In this document: positions 6,787-17,000 of the stretch, in pieces | How positions within the stretch are numbered: position 1 is the first letter of the stretch | Layout: each line of letters begins with the position of its first letter | From: a virus | Strand: one strand, 5' to 3' | Virus record (IMG/VR): IMGVR_UViG_3300034418_011087 | Coordinates: 1 to 37,571 of that record | DNA: 37,571 nt | Notes under the pieces: generated by a model | What the model was told of the DNA's origin: nothing | Seen by the model: the letters and a program-made list of their open reading frames with translations, nothing else | Databases searched by the model: none | Translations under genes and position numbers: made by a program

Positions 6787-7137
6787 ATGAAATCTACAGA
6801 ACTTAAAAAAATGATCAAAGATGCCGTAAAAGAGGCAATCCAAGAGGAATTGAAAGATATTCTTTTGGAAGCAGTTCGTGCTCCAAAAGGATCTGTAGCA
6901 GTTGTACAAGAATCAATCAAACCAGAAGCTCCTTATGTAGGTGTTTCAACCCAACCATCAATGACTGCTGAACAAAAACGTAACTTATACGAGCAAGCAT
7001 TAGGTGAAACAACACTTTCATTCAATTCCTCACAAGCTCAATCATTTAGACCACAAGCAGGGTACGATGCCGCAAATGGTACTTTACCAGCAGGGGAAGT
7101 TGATATGAGTCAAATTATGGGGTTAATGACAAAATAA
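6787..7137 (+). CDS. Small hypothetical protein in the baseplate operon
   Basis: 116 residues. The N-terminal 32 residues form an amphipathic, charged helix (MKSTELKKMIKDAVKEAIQE) similar in pattern to helices inside proteins at 31520 (KKSELKEMIRTAFLNE), 32818 (DKLREIIKDAL) and 30603 (ERLQEIIQESL). The rest is Ala/Gln/Pro-rich and probably flexible, ending MSQIMGLMTK. No enzyme motif. It lies 3 nt before the gp25-like gene, so a structural or chaperone role in tail assembly is plausible but unproven. Confidence 0.65.
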   Translation: MKSTELKKMIKDAVKEAIQEELKDILLEAVRAPKGSVAVVQESIKPEAPYVGVSTQPSMTAEQKRNLYEQALGETTLSFNSSQAQSFRPQAGYDAANGTLPAGEVDMSQIMGLMTK

Positions 7138-7140
7138 TAA

Positions 7141-7548
7141 ATGGCACAAATTATAGCAAATAAATATCCTATTGATACCGAAGCTAGAAAAGCTGTTGGG
7201 TTTGGATTACCTATAAATGGTGATGCTGTGTTTGTGCCTACTTATACAACTGCTGATCAAATTAAAGCTAATTTAGTAAATTGGTTATTAACTAATAAAG
7301 GCGAAAGAATATTAAATCCTGAATTTGGAGCAGATTTAAAATCTTTATTATTTGAACAAGTTGAGGTTGGGTTAGAGGAAAATTTAAAATTTACTATTCA
7401 AAATAGTATTAAAAATTATTTCCCAATGGTAAAAGTAAAAGAACTAGATTTTATAACAAACCCAGATGAAAATACTACTAATTTTATCTTAACCTATGAA
7501 ATAGTTTTATTTGGAATTGAAGATACTGTTAATATATTATTACAATAA
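7141..7548 (+). CDS. 25: Baseplate wedge protein, T4 gp25-like (GPW/gp25 family)
   Basis: 135 residues, the usual size for this family. The conserved core is clear: an N-terminal strand region, then IKANLVNWLLTNKGERILNPEFGADLKSLLFE (about 41-72) with the family signature of a Leu-rich helix, GER and NPEFG, followed by a helix and C-terminal strands. gp25 joins the sheath to the baseplate wedge and nucleates sheath polymerisation. The stop shares bases with the gp6-like start (TAATG), and gp25-gp6 adjacency is typical of contractile tails. I see no sign of lysozyme activity despite the historical family name. Confidence 0.9.
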   Translation: MAQIIANKYPIDTEARKAVGFGLPINGDAVFVPTYTTADQIKANLVNWLLTNKGERILNPEFGADLKSLLFEQVEVGLEENLKFTIQNSIKNYFPMVKVKELDFITNPDENTTNFILTYEIVLFGIEDTVNILLQ

Positions 7549-9410
7549 TGGCTAATTTAAATAGAGATATAAGATATATTAATAGGGATTTTAATGATTT
7601 TAGAAGTGCTTTAATTGAGTATTCTAAAACCTATTTCCCTAATACTTATAATGACTTTACAGATACTTCTACAGGTATGCTGTTTATGGAAATGGCATCT
7701 TATGTAGGTGATGTTTTATCATTTTACTTAGATAACCAAATTCAAGAAACTTTTATTACAAAAGCTAGACAAACTGAAAACTTATTTAACTTAGCTTATA
7801 TGTTAGGTTATACCCCTAAAGTCACTACAGCAGCTTCAGTTATGATTGATATCTACCAGCAATTACCCGCAAAGGTAAGTGGTAGTACTACAGTTCCAGA
7901 TTTTGATTATTGTCTTAAATTACCTCAAAACACTACAATCTCCTCTAATTTAAACTCAGGTTTACAATTCTTAATTGAAGATGTAGTAGATTTCTCAGCA
8001 TCAAGTTCATTAGATCCAACTGATATTTCTGTATATCAATTACAAGGAACTCAACCAACATATTATCTTTTAAAGAAACAAAGAAAAGCTATTTCAGCAA
8101 CTATTAAATCTACTACATTTAATTTTAATGCTGCTACAAGGTTTGATACTAGAACTATTAATGATACTAATATTATAGGTATTTTAGACGTATTTGACAG
8201 TAATGGTAATGAATGGTATGAAGTACCTAACCTTGCCCAAGAAAATGTGTTCGATACAATTAAAAACACGAATGCTAACGATCCTAATTACTCATCAGAT
8301 ACAGAAGTTCCATACTTACTTCAATTAAAACAGGTACAAAGAAGATTTGCATCTCGTTTTGTAAACACCGGATCACTTCAACTTCAATTTGGTGCTGGTG
8401 GTACTTCAAGTAATACAGAAGAAATTATTCCTAACCCAGATAATGTAGGTTTAGGTTTACCATTTGAAAAGTCAAAACTTACAACAGCATTTTCTCCATT
8501 AAACTTTGTATTTACAGATACTTATGGAATTGCTCCTTCTAATACAACATTAACAGTTAGATATTTAACTGGAGGAGGAGTAGCTGCTAATGCTCCATCT
8601 AATTCTTTAACAGGAATTGATGATACTAATGTAGTATTTTTAAACCAAAATCTTACAAATACAACTTTAGCTAATACTATATTTAACTCATTAGCATCAA
8701 ATAATCCATTAGCTGCTGATGGGGGTCAAGATGGAGATACTGTTGAAGAATTAAGACAAAATGCTGTTGGTAATTTCCAAAATCAATTACGTACTGTAAC
8801 TAAACAAGATTATTTAATTAGAGCATTATCAATGCCTTCTAATTTAGGAGTTATAGCTAAAGCATATGCTGAACCTGTTAAAATAGCAGAATACCAACCC
8901 GGGGAATTGCCTGCAATTTTAGATTTATATATTTTATCTTACGATTCAACTAAAAAATTAAGAACAGCATCATCACTTTTGAAACGTAATCTAATGACTT
9001 ATCTTTCTGAATACAGGATGATTAATGATTCTATTAAAATTAAAGATGCTTTTGTTATTAATATAGGAATTAATTTTGATATTATAGTTTTACCTAATTA
9101 TAATAATAATGAAGTATTAACAAAATGTATTGATGCTTTAACAGATTATTTTAACATAGATAAGTGGCAGATTAATGAACCTATTATGTTAAAAGATTTA
9201 TATATTCTTTTAGATAAAGTAGAAGGTGTTCAAACCGTTAAAAATGTATCTATTTCAAATTTAAATGAAACTGCTTTAGGGTATAGTGAATATGCCTATG
9301 ATGTTGTTGGAGCTACTTTAAATGAAGTAGTTTACCCTTCACTTGATCCTATGATTTTTGAAGTTAAATACCCTAATACAGATATTAAAGGTAGAGTAGT
9401 ACCACTATAA
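7548..9410 (+). CDS. 6: Baseplate wedge protein, T4 gp6-like (baseplate J family)
   Basis: 620 residues, close to T4 gp6 (660). The N terminus (about 6-90) carries the gp6 signature: YINRDFNDFRSALIEY, then DFTDTSTGMLFMEMASYVGD, LDNQIQETFITKARQ and NLAYMLGYTP. The centre is beta-rich and the C-terminal third (LRTVTKQDYLIRALSMPSN onward) matches the J-like domain with its insert-rich strands. gp6 forms the inner ring of the wedge with gp7 and gp53. Coupled to the gp25-like gene upstream. Confidence 0.88.
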   Translation: MANLNRDIRYINRDFNDFRSALIEYSKTYFPNTYNDFTDTSTGMLFMEMASYVGDVLSFYLDNQIQETFITKARQTENLFNLAYMLGYTPKVTTAASVMIDIYQQLPAKVSGSTTVPDFDYCLKLPQNTTISSNLNSGLQFLIEDVVDFSASSSLDPTDISVYQLQGTQPTYYLLKKQRKAISATIKSTTFNFNAATRFDTRTINDTNIIGILDVFDSNGNEWYEVPNLAQENVFDTIKNTNANDPNYSSDTEVPYLLQLKQVQRRFASRFVNTGSLQLQFGAGGTSSNTEEIIPNPDNVGLGLPFEKSKLTTAFSPLNFVFTDTYGIAPSNTTLTVRYLTGGGVAANAPSNSLTGIDDTNVVFLNQNLTNTTLANTIFNSLASNNPLAADGGQDGDTVEELRQNAVGNFQNQLRTVTKQDYLIRALSMPSNLGVIAKAYAEPVKIAEYQPGELPAILDLYILSYDSTKKLRTASSLLKRNLMTYLSEYRMINDSIKIKDAFVINIGINFDIIVLPNYNNNEVLTKCIDALTDYFNIDKWQINEPIMLKDLYILLDKVEGVQTVKNVSISNLNETALGYSEYAYDVVGATLNEVVYPSLDPMIFEVKYPNTDIKGRVVPL

Positions 9411-9419
9411 TAAAAAGAT

Positions 9420-10463
9420 ATGGCAGTATATAAAATTTTCCCAACTCAAGATGCTACATTATATGAGCAATACCCTAGTAAAAATACTGGATTAGACCAG
9501 ATTTTAGAGGTATCTTCTTATTATTATTTGGGAGATAGATACAATAGCAGATACCTAATTCAATTTTCTACAGATGAAATTCAAGACGTTATTGATAATA
9601 AAGTAACTGGAAGTTGGACATCTTACTTAAGAAATTTTAATGCTAATGTTTCAGGATTAGCTATTAATACTAATCTTCATTTTTTCACAGTATCTGGGAG
9701 TTGGGGTATGGGTACTGGAAGATATTCAGATTCACCTGATGTAGTTAATGGAACTAGTTGGGTTTGGAAAGATTATTCTGGCTCAGTAGCTTGGATTTCT
9801 GCTGGGGGTGATTATAATGCTTCTCCAGAATATTCACAATCATTTTCATATTCTAACCCAATAGATATTAATGTTAATGTATCTACCACAGTTGAAAGTT
9901 GGTATAGTGGGTCTGATAATGATGGATTTTTAGTAAAACTTTCAAGTAGTGTTGAAGATAGTACTAGTACTACTAATCAACCTATTTTTAAATATTTTTC
10001 AATTGACACTAACACTATTTATCCTCCTTGTTTAGAATTTAGATGGAATGATTCTATTTGGAATACCGGTTCTAATGCTGTATTAAGTACTCCTGAAGCA
10101 TTTATTTCAATTTATAATAATGCAGGTGTTTATTATTCTGAAAGTGTTCCACGATTTAGATTAGCAGCTATCCCAAAATACCCAGATAGACAATTTATTA
10201 CAGCTTCTTATTATACTGAAAACTATTATCTTCCTGAATCTCAATCATTATATGCTATTAAGGATAGTGCAACAAATGAATTTGTAGTTGATTTTGATTC
10301 TACTTATACTCGTATTAGTGCTGATGCTACCTCAAGTTATTTTGATGTGTATATGAATGGTTTAGAACCTGAAAGATACTACACAGTATTAGTTAAAACT
10401 GTAGTAGGTGGGGTTACTAAAGTATGGGACGAAAATATTATGTTTAAAGTTGAAAAAGGATAA
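9420..10463 (+). CDS. Virion protein with DNRLRE-like beta-sandwich
   Basis: 347 residues, beta-rich with many Ser, Tyr, Trp and Asn. The N terminus (FPTQDATLYEQYPSKNTGLD, then LEVSSYYY and SRYLIQFS) follows the pattern of DNRLRE/CBM96-type jelly-roll domains, which open with a D-A-T strand and a P-x-x-N-x-G turn. A C-terminal Ig- or FnIII-like segment (about 255-347) ends the protein. Likely an exposed baseplate or tail-fibre component that may bind surface polysaccharide. It lies between gp6-like and the giant tail protein, in the same run. The fold call is from motif pattern only. Confidence 0.6.
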   Translation: MAVYKIFPTQDATLYEQYPSKNTGLDQILEVSSYYYLGDRYNSRYLIQFSTDEIQDVIDNKVTGSWTSYLRNFNANVSGLAINTNLHFFTVSGSWGMGTGRYSDSPDVVNGTSWVWKDYSGSVAWISAGGDYNASPEYSQSFSYSNPIDINVNVSTTVESWYSGSDNDGFLVKLSSSVEDSTSTTNQPIFKYFSIDTNTIYPPCLEFRWNDSIWNTGSNAVLSTPEAFISIYNNAGVYYSESVPRFRLAAIPKYPDRQFITASYYTENYYLPESQSLYAIKDSATNEFVVDFDSTYTRISADATSSYFDVYMNGLEPERYYTVLVKTVVGGVTKVWDENIMFKVEKG

Positions 10464-10465
10464 TT

Positions 10466-10969
10466 ATGGCTGCGACAGATTTACAATCCCCAACCCCAAT
10501 AGATCCTTCAAGCTTAAAAAATAAGGCTCAAATTACCCCTCAACCAACAACTACTCCTACTACTTCTAGTATGAAGTTAAGAGTAAACCCAACCGGAGAA
10601 GGAGCTAATGTAAGTTTAAGCAGGCAAGTATTTAATAAAGATGATTTTAATAAATCAGTAAAAACTGGATTTACTCAATTAGTATCTACACAAGATCCTA
10701 GTTTTTTTGATATTAACTTGGCTACAATAGAAGACTTTTTTACGTTATACGACAAGTTTTTTTACGAAATTCCTAAAGAGGGTGATACTAATTCTCACAC
10801 TTTCTTAATTACTGAAAGTAGTGAATTTGTTAATTTTAACCCAAATCAAGAAGAGATTGAAGCTTTACTTGAAGAAATTACGGACTTAAGAGAAGAAAAC
10901 TTAGAATTAAGACAGGAATTAGTTCAAACTATTCAATCAGTCCAAGATTTTAAAGATGGTGCTGAATAG
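10466..10969 (+). CDS. Baseplate-region protein with C-terminal coiled coil
   Basis: 167 residues. The N-terminal 45 residues are Pro/Thr/Ser-rich and probably disordered. A compact middle segment (about 85-125: IEDFFTLYDKFFYEIPKEGD) is followed by a strong coiled coil (about 128-160: EEIEALLEEITDLREENLEL). It starts 2 nt after the preceding gene and ends the run before the late motif at 10993. The coiled coil suggests an oligomeric linker or a chaperone for the giant protein downstream; no homologue can be named. Confidence 0.6.
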   Translation: MAATDLQSPTPIDPSSLKNKAQITPQPTTTPTTSSMKLRVNPTGEGANVSLSRQVFNKDDFNKSVKTGFTQLVSTQDPSFFDINLATIEDFFTLYDKFFYEIPKEGDTNSHTFLITESSEFVNFNPNQEEIEALLEEITDLREENLELRQELVQTIQSVQDFKDGAE

Positions 10970-10992
10970 TTTTTCTAATTTTTATACTAAAA

Positions 10993-11008
10993 TATATTTA
11001 TAAATAAA
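10993..11008 (+). promoter_or_regulatory. T4-like late promoter motif overlapping a start codon
   Basis: An exact copy of TATATTTATAAATAAA with TATAAATA at 10999-11006. The last base of the motif is the A of ATG 11008, so a T4-like start site would fall inside codon 2. Either the start site is closer than in T4 or the motif also acts in translation. Confidence 0.6.
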
Positions 11009-14000
11009 TGGCGTCTGAAGTTACAGCATCTATAATCCCCGTTACCCCTAGCGATCTTTTTCCAAATGGATATGAGTTGGATGAATCTGTAGTTCCTAGT
11101 GAAGTCATAGATTCATATTTTGATCCTAATTTAAATAGAGTTGAATTTTGGATTTATGATCTTAGTTTAAATTTCTTAGAAGGTAGTTCTAATTTTGATG
11201 GGTGGTATATCTCAAATAAATCTTCTACTGGAGAAAATATATCTCTTGTAAATGAATTATCTTTAGATCCTGTAGCTAACTTATCAAGTTTTGGTTATTC
11301 AACAGGACAACTTTATACTGTATATAATTTCGTTAATAACGAATTAGCATCTTCTGAAGATAAACAATATTATATTTCGGAAATCTCCTCAGATAGAACT
11401 GAATTAAGATTAGAAACTAATTTTATTACTGGGGAAGAAATTGTAAAAGGATTCCAAGATCTTACTCAAAAATTAGATGATCCAAAATATTTTGATGAAT
11501 TTTACCTTAATTTTGGTAATAATGATTTAATAATTGGTGTTAATATTTTACTTGACACTACAGGGCCTGAAGAATATTCTATTTTAGTAAAGCTTTACGA
11601 ACCACTTCCTGAATCTTTTGGATTAAAAGATGAATTGTATGTAGTAACTAAAGTAGCTGAAACATCAACTTTCCAAGTGGTGTTTCCTAATAATGTTAAT
11701 GTTTCTTCAAATTTAAAATATATTCAGGGGCCTAATGTTAATTTAGAAATTAAAGATTTTGTTAACAATTCAACAGAATTAAAATCAAAATCTGAATTAT
11801 TAAGTACTACATCCTCAGGTTCTAAAGATAATTTACTTAATGTATTAAATCAAAAAGGTGTAAAAATCACACCTAACTATTCATACAATACATTTAATGA
11901 GTTTGTTAATTTTTCATCTGCAAAGAAAAGAATTGAAAACTTTGTTGAGAAATTAGAACAAATCCAAGCATATGAAGCTGATCTTGATGCTTTAGCAACT
12001 ATTACAGGTTCAACTTCAGCATCATTCCAAGTATCTTCAAGTATTGCCTCAGCATATTCTAAAGTTGAAGATATTATTAAGAATTTTGATGGATATGAAT
12101 ATTACTTATACTATAATACTTCATCATTATCTTATCCTAAAACCGGTTCTTCATTCCCATATACTCCTCTTCCTACTACAGATGTAAGTGTTTCTGTATG
12201 GTTGGGTAGTGATATTGAAGGTTCTCAATATTATGGAGGTATTTTATTATCTGCCTCTTTATATGATAATAATAATCAAAACTGGCTATATTATACAATC
12301 CCAGAATTTATTAGGGATAATAGTGATAACAACCAATATATTGAGTTTTCAAATATGGTTGGTCAACACTTTGATGAAATTTGGCTTTACACTAAAGCTG
12401 TTTCTCAAAGAATAAACACTACTAGTGAACTTGAAAAAGGTATTCCTTTAAAGTTAGCTGAAGAGGCAGTCAAATCTTTAGGATATCAAGGGTTTGGAAA
12501 TAATTACAATAACGAAGGAAATTATATAGGATTAACAGGTGAAAATAATGGTGTTTATGTTCCTCCAACTGGTAGTGAGTTAATTACTAATTATATTGCT
12601 GTTAATAATGGATCTATAGTTAATTACTGGGTACTTGATTATTCATATGCTGATTATGTTCAACAGCTTTTAGACCCAGGTTATCCTTATCCTATTGATT
12701 CTGTAAGTAAAGAAATTTTTAAACGTCTTTACCACAATATGTCTTACCTTGTTAAGAAAAAAGGTACGATTTCTGGTTTAAGACAACTTATCAATATTTG
12801 GGGTATTCCAAATACTATTCTTCGCATTAATGAATTTGGTGGTAAAAATAAAGATAATTCTGATGACTATGATTTATGGTACAACAGATATAGTTATGAA
12901 TTCTCTCCAATTTCTACCCAACATATGCCTAGTGCTTCTGTTGTATTCCCTTGGATGCCTTTATATAGAAACTATATATCTTCAAGTGAAGAAATAGTAC
13001 CTGATAGTATTCAATTTAGATTTAAAACAACAGGGTATCCATCATCATCATTCGGTGGGGAATTTTTTACTCAATCTTTATTAGTTAAAAAGTCTGATGG
13101 AGACGATACTTCAACAGATTTTGACTTTGGTATTGCTTTATTCTATACAGGATCTACCTCTGGTTCATATTCGGGTTCATATACTAATGAGTATAACGAT
13201 TGGGGTCTAATGAGATTCTATATGTCTGGTTCAAGCGCAGACGGTGGTGTAGCTGTGTCTAACGACATCTATTTACCATTCTTTAATAAGGGGTGGTGGT
13301 CCGTAATGCTCCAAAGAAACCAGCATGTAAGTGCGAGTGATAACAATAATGCTACAACTTATACCTTATATGCTAAAAATAAAATCTATAATGGATTTGA
13401 TGGTAATACTATAGGATTTGAAGGATCTGCTAGTATTACTTCAAATATCTCAGAATCTATAAATGATGCCTGGAACAAATATGGAACCGGGTCTGCTGAT
13501 GGTGTTTATTTAGGTGGTTTTATTTCAGGTTCACAAGTAGGAGGAGTTACATTAAATGAATCAGGTAAAATTATCTCAGGTTCACTTCAAGAATTTAGAT
13601 ATTATGCTTATGCTATAAGTGAAAGTATATTTAATGATTTTGTAATGAACCCAGAATCTATTGAAGGTATTAACCTTACAGGTTCATTAAGTTCATTTGA
13701 TATTGTAAACTTTAGAGCACCATTAGGAAATGAATTAGAAAGTTTATTTACTAGTTCATTAAGTTCTTCATATACTGAATCAATGACATCTATGCACCCT
13801 GCTATTACAGGTGCTGCTGCTATTTTAGTTACAGAATCATTCTACAACCCAGGTACTCAAGTATCATCAAGTAATTATGACATTATTTACTATGAAAATA
13901 GTACACTAAGAACATTTAGTAAAACTAATACTGAGGTATATTTCTTAGATCAACCTGCAGTTGGTTTACGTAATAGAATTTCTAATAAAATTCAAGTTGC

Positions 14001-17000
14001 TGATGGAAGTGATTACGGTACTATCCTTTCAAACCAAATTAGTATCCAACAAGACTACCAAATCAGTAGAAGTTATACAGAAGATATTAACAGTTTAGAA
14101 GTAGCATTCTCACCTCAAGATGAGGTAAATGATGATATTATTCAAACATTTGGTTTTGGTGTGGTAGCTGACAGTTTAGCTGATCCTAGATTCCTTTCAG
14201 AATCGGTTGATTACTATCCTCAATTAAGAAGAACAGCTGAATACTATTTCCAAAAATATACAAAAGGTAATGTTTATGATTATTTAAGATTAATCAAATA
14301 TTATGATGATTCAATCTTTAAAGCAATTAAATCGTATGTTCCTGCTCGTACAAATGTTTCTACAGGTATTGTAATTAAACAACATTTACTTGAAAGAAAT
14401 AGATACCCATTACCTACATTAAACGAAACTACTACAGTAGCTCGTTATGCTTCAGGTTCAGGAGCGAACATTACTTATAACAATCCAATCAACTATGAAA
14501 ACCTTGAATTAACTTCAAGCATTTCAGTTGGCTCATTTAGTGGTGGTGCTGGAGGATCAGCAAATCAATATAATGTTCCTGCCGGATATTTTAGACTTCA
14601 AGATAATGATCCTTCTAGCCCATACACTTTAAACTCAGGTAGTGCCACTAGAATATTTACAAATCCTACCTATAGCTGGATTGACACTAGAGAAGACACT
14701 TTCCTAGATGTATCTTCTTCATTAATTGATTTGGGTAATGGGTTTACAAATACTGATGGTGAATTTACAAACTATACTACTAATGATTATACAGGAAATA
14801 TATTATTTGCTGTTAGAAACTTAAATGCCGGTTCAGGTAGTGTCGTAGCTAATGTTGAAGTAGCTTTAAATGAAGTAGGTACTGGAGTAATTGCTACTCA
14901 AACTCGTTATTTACCTTTAGGTACTACTGTTGATTATGGGTTTAGAGATATAACTTTTAAATCTAAAAAAACATACTATTTCACCTTAACCTCAGATGCA
15001 AACACTGTAGTAAGAAGATTAACAGCTCAATTTGATAATAATGCTTCAACTAATTGGGGTGGTCAAGCATATCCTGATAGTAATGTTAATGTTACTGGAT
15101 TAACTGAATTTACCAATCATAATGAATCTGAATTCTTTGATGGTGAATATAGTGGTAGTGAATTTGCAGCAACAACCCAATCATTATTTAATAATCCATT
15201 TACTAAACCTTCAACTACTGAAACTACATATAATTTCTTGGTAGGTGAATATGGTCCTATTTTAGATTATGGTAATACTAAAATTGATGTAAAGTTTTGG
15301 GATTCTGTTATTGATACTTTTGAAACAACAGTTCGTCCCTACAACCCAGGATCTGGTACAGGTTCAGCAATTTGGATAACCCAATCAGCTAATGGTGTTT
15401 CTACCCCTCAAAATTATTATGAAGTAGTAGCTATAGCTTTATTAGATAGTGATGGAGCTAACACTGTTATAGGAGGTGGGTGGTATGAGGTTGGGACTGA
15501 AGGAAATATTTACCCAAGTGAATCATATTATTGGGCTAACCAAGTTACTTGGGACAGTGCTCCAATGGTTCGTTTTGATATCAATGGTGCTATATCAGCA
15601 GGTAGTGTAGATACTGATACAGAATCATCAGGAATTCCACTTACAGATATTGTTCTTCAAGGTTTAAAAATTAAACAACAAGATGATTTAGCCGCCTCTT
15701 CAGGGTATGGTTATAGATTTTACTATACAGGAGATGGAGAATATCTTGATACCCCTGGTGATCAAGGTTCTTCAAGATGGATTCTTGGAACAGATCCTAC
15801 GTTTGCATTATCTGAAGGAGCATATTCTTCATATTTAAAATATTTTAGTACAGCTGTACTTACTTTTGGAGGTAGTGGACTAGGAGCTACTAGTTCTTTA
15901 GGGTATGCTATTAAAAATAGTGCTTCTGTTAGTGAAGGTATTGTTTATTATGCTCCTGCTAATTATTACCATACAGGTAGCGAATTAAACAGATGGAAAC
16001 CTTTTGGGTTATGTTTAAATGCTGTTGATGTTAATAATAACGACAATACTTCTACTTTAAATTATAGTGGCTCACAAATTGAATTTGCACTTTCTGCTTC
16101 TGGAACTTCTTTTGTAGATGGTACTGGGTTAAATAGCTTTATTATAAACTCAGACTATATCCCAGTTTTATCAAAAACCTACAGCTCAACTAATAACTCT
16201 TTCTTATACAAGTATAATTTACTTAACACTAGTAGGAATAATTCTAGAGTTGGTGATGAAACTTCATTAGTAAGTTTTGATCCTTATATTTCTTCTTTAG
16301 GAGTTAATTTTGAAAATTCGGTTTATTATGCTACTCCTAATAACTACAACGAAAATAGAAACAATTCATTTATATACGATGTAGATTATTCTACAAATGC
16401 TACTACAGCTACTAACCGTATAGCAGTTATCTCAGGTTCAGCCACTCCAGCTGAAGTACCTGATAGTAATTACACTATGCGCAGAATTATTAATCCTAGA
16501 TATGATGGGTGTGAGGTAGCAAGTGCTGATTATAACTTCTATACCCCTTCTACTTCAAGTGTAAATTTCCTTTCGGGGGGATCTGGAAGTTGGGGTGGTG
16601 ATACCACTGGTGGTAAATTTGGTAAAGTTGCAGCTGTTGACAAACATCCTATTTATTTTGCCCATTTTAAAAATTCAAAAGAAAATTACGAACTTTGGGA
16701 TTCTTATACTTTTAGATTAGATGCCTTAATTCAAGTACCTTCTAATGATATCTCAGGAACTAATATTGTTCCTAAAGTATATAAATTAGATGGTTCAAAT
16801 GAAAGATTAGATGAAGTATCTTCTATATTTGAAAAAGGGAGAAATGCTATTGTAGCATATGATAAAAATATTTTTAATGGTATTGACTACTCATCTTTAA
16901 CAGTAGGATCTTCTGAAATTTTACAAGGTGGTCTTGAATATAATGCTGTACTTACCAACGAAATTTCTGAGGTTGAATTTAAAGATACTTGTTCATTTAT

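Noticed and set aside
12188-12415. Second forward frame inside the giant tail gene
   Set aside because: It overlaps the long frame completely and is hydrophobic in the way out-of-frame AT-rich reads usually are.
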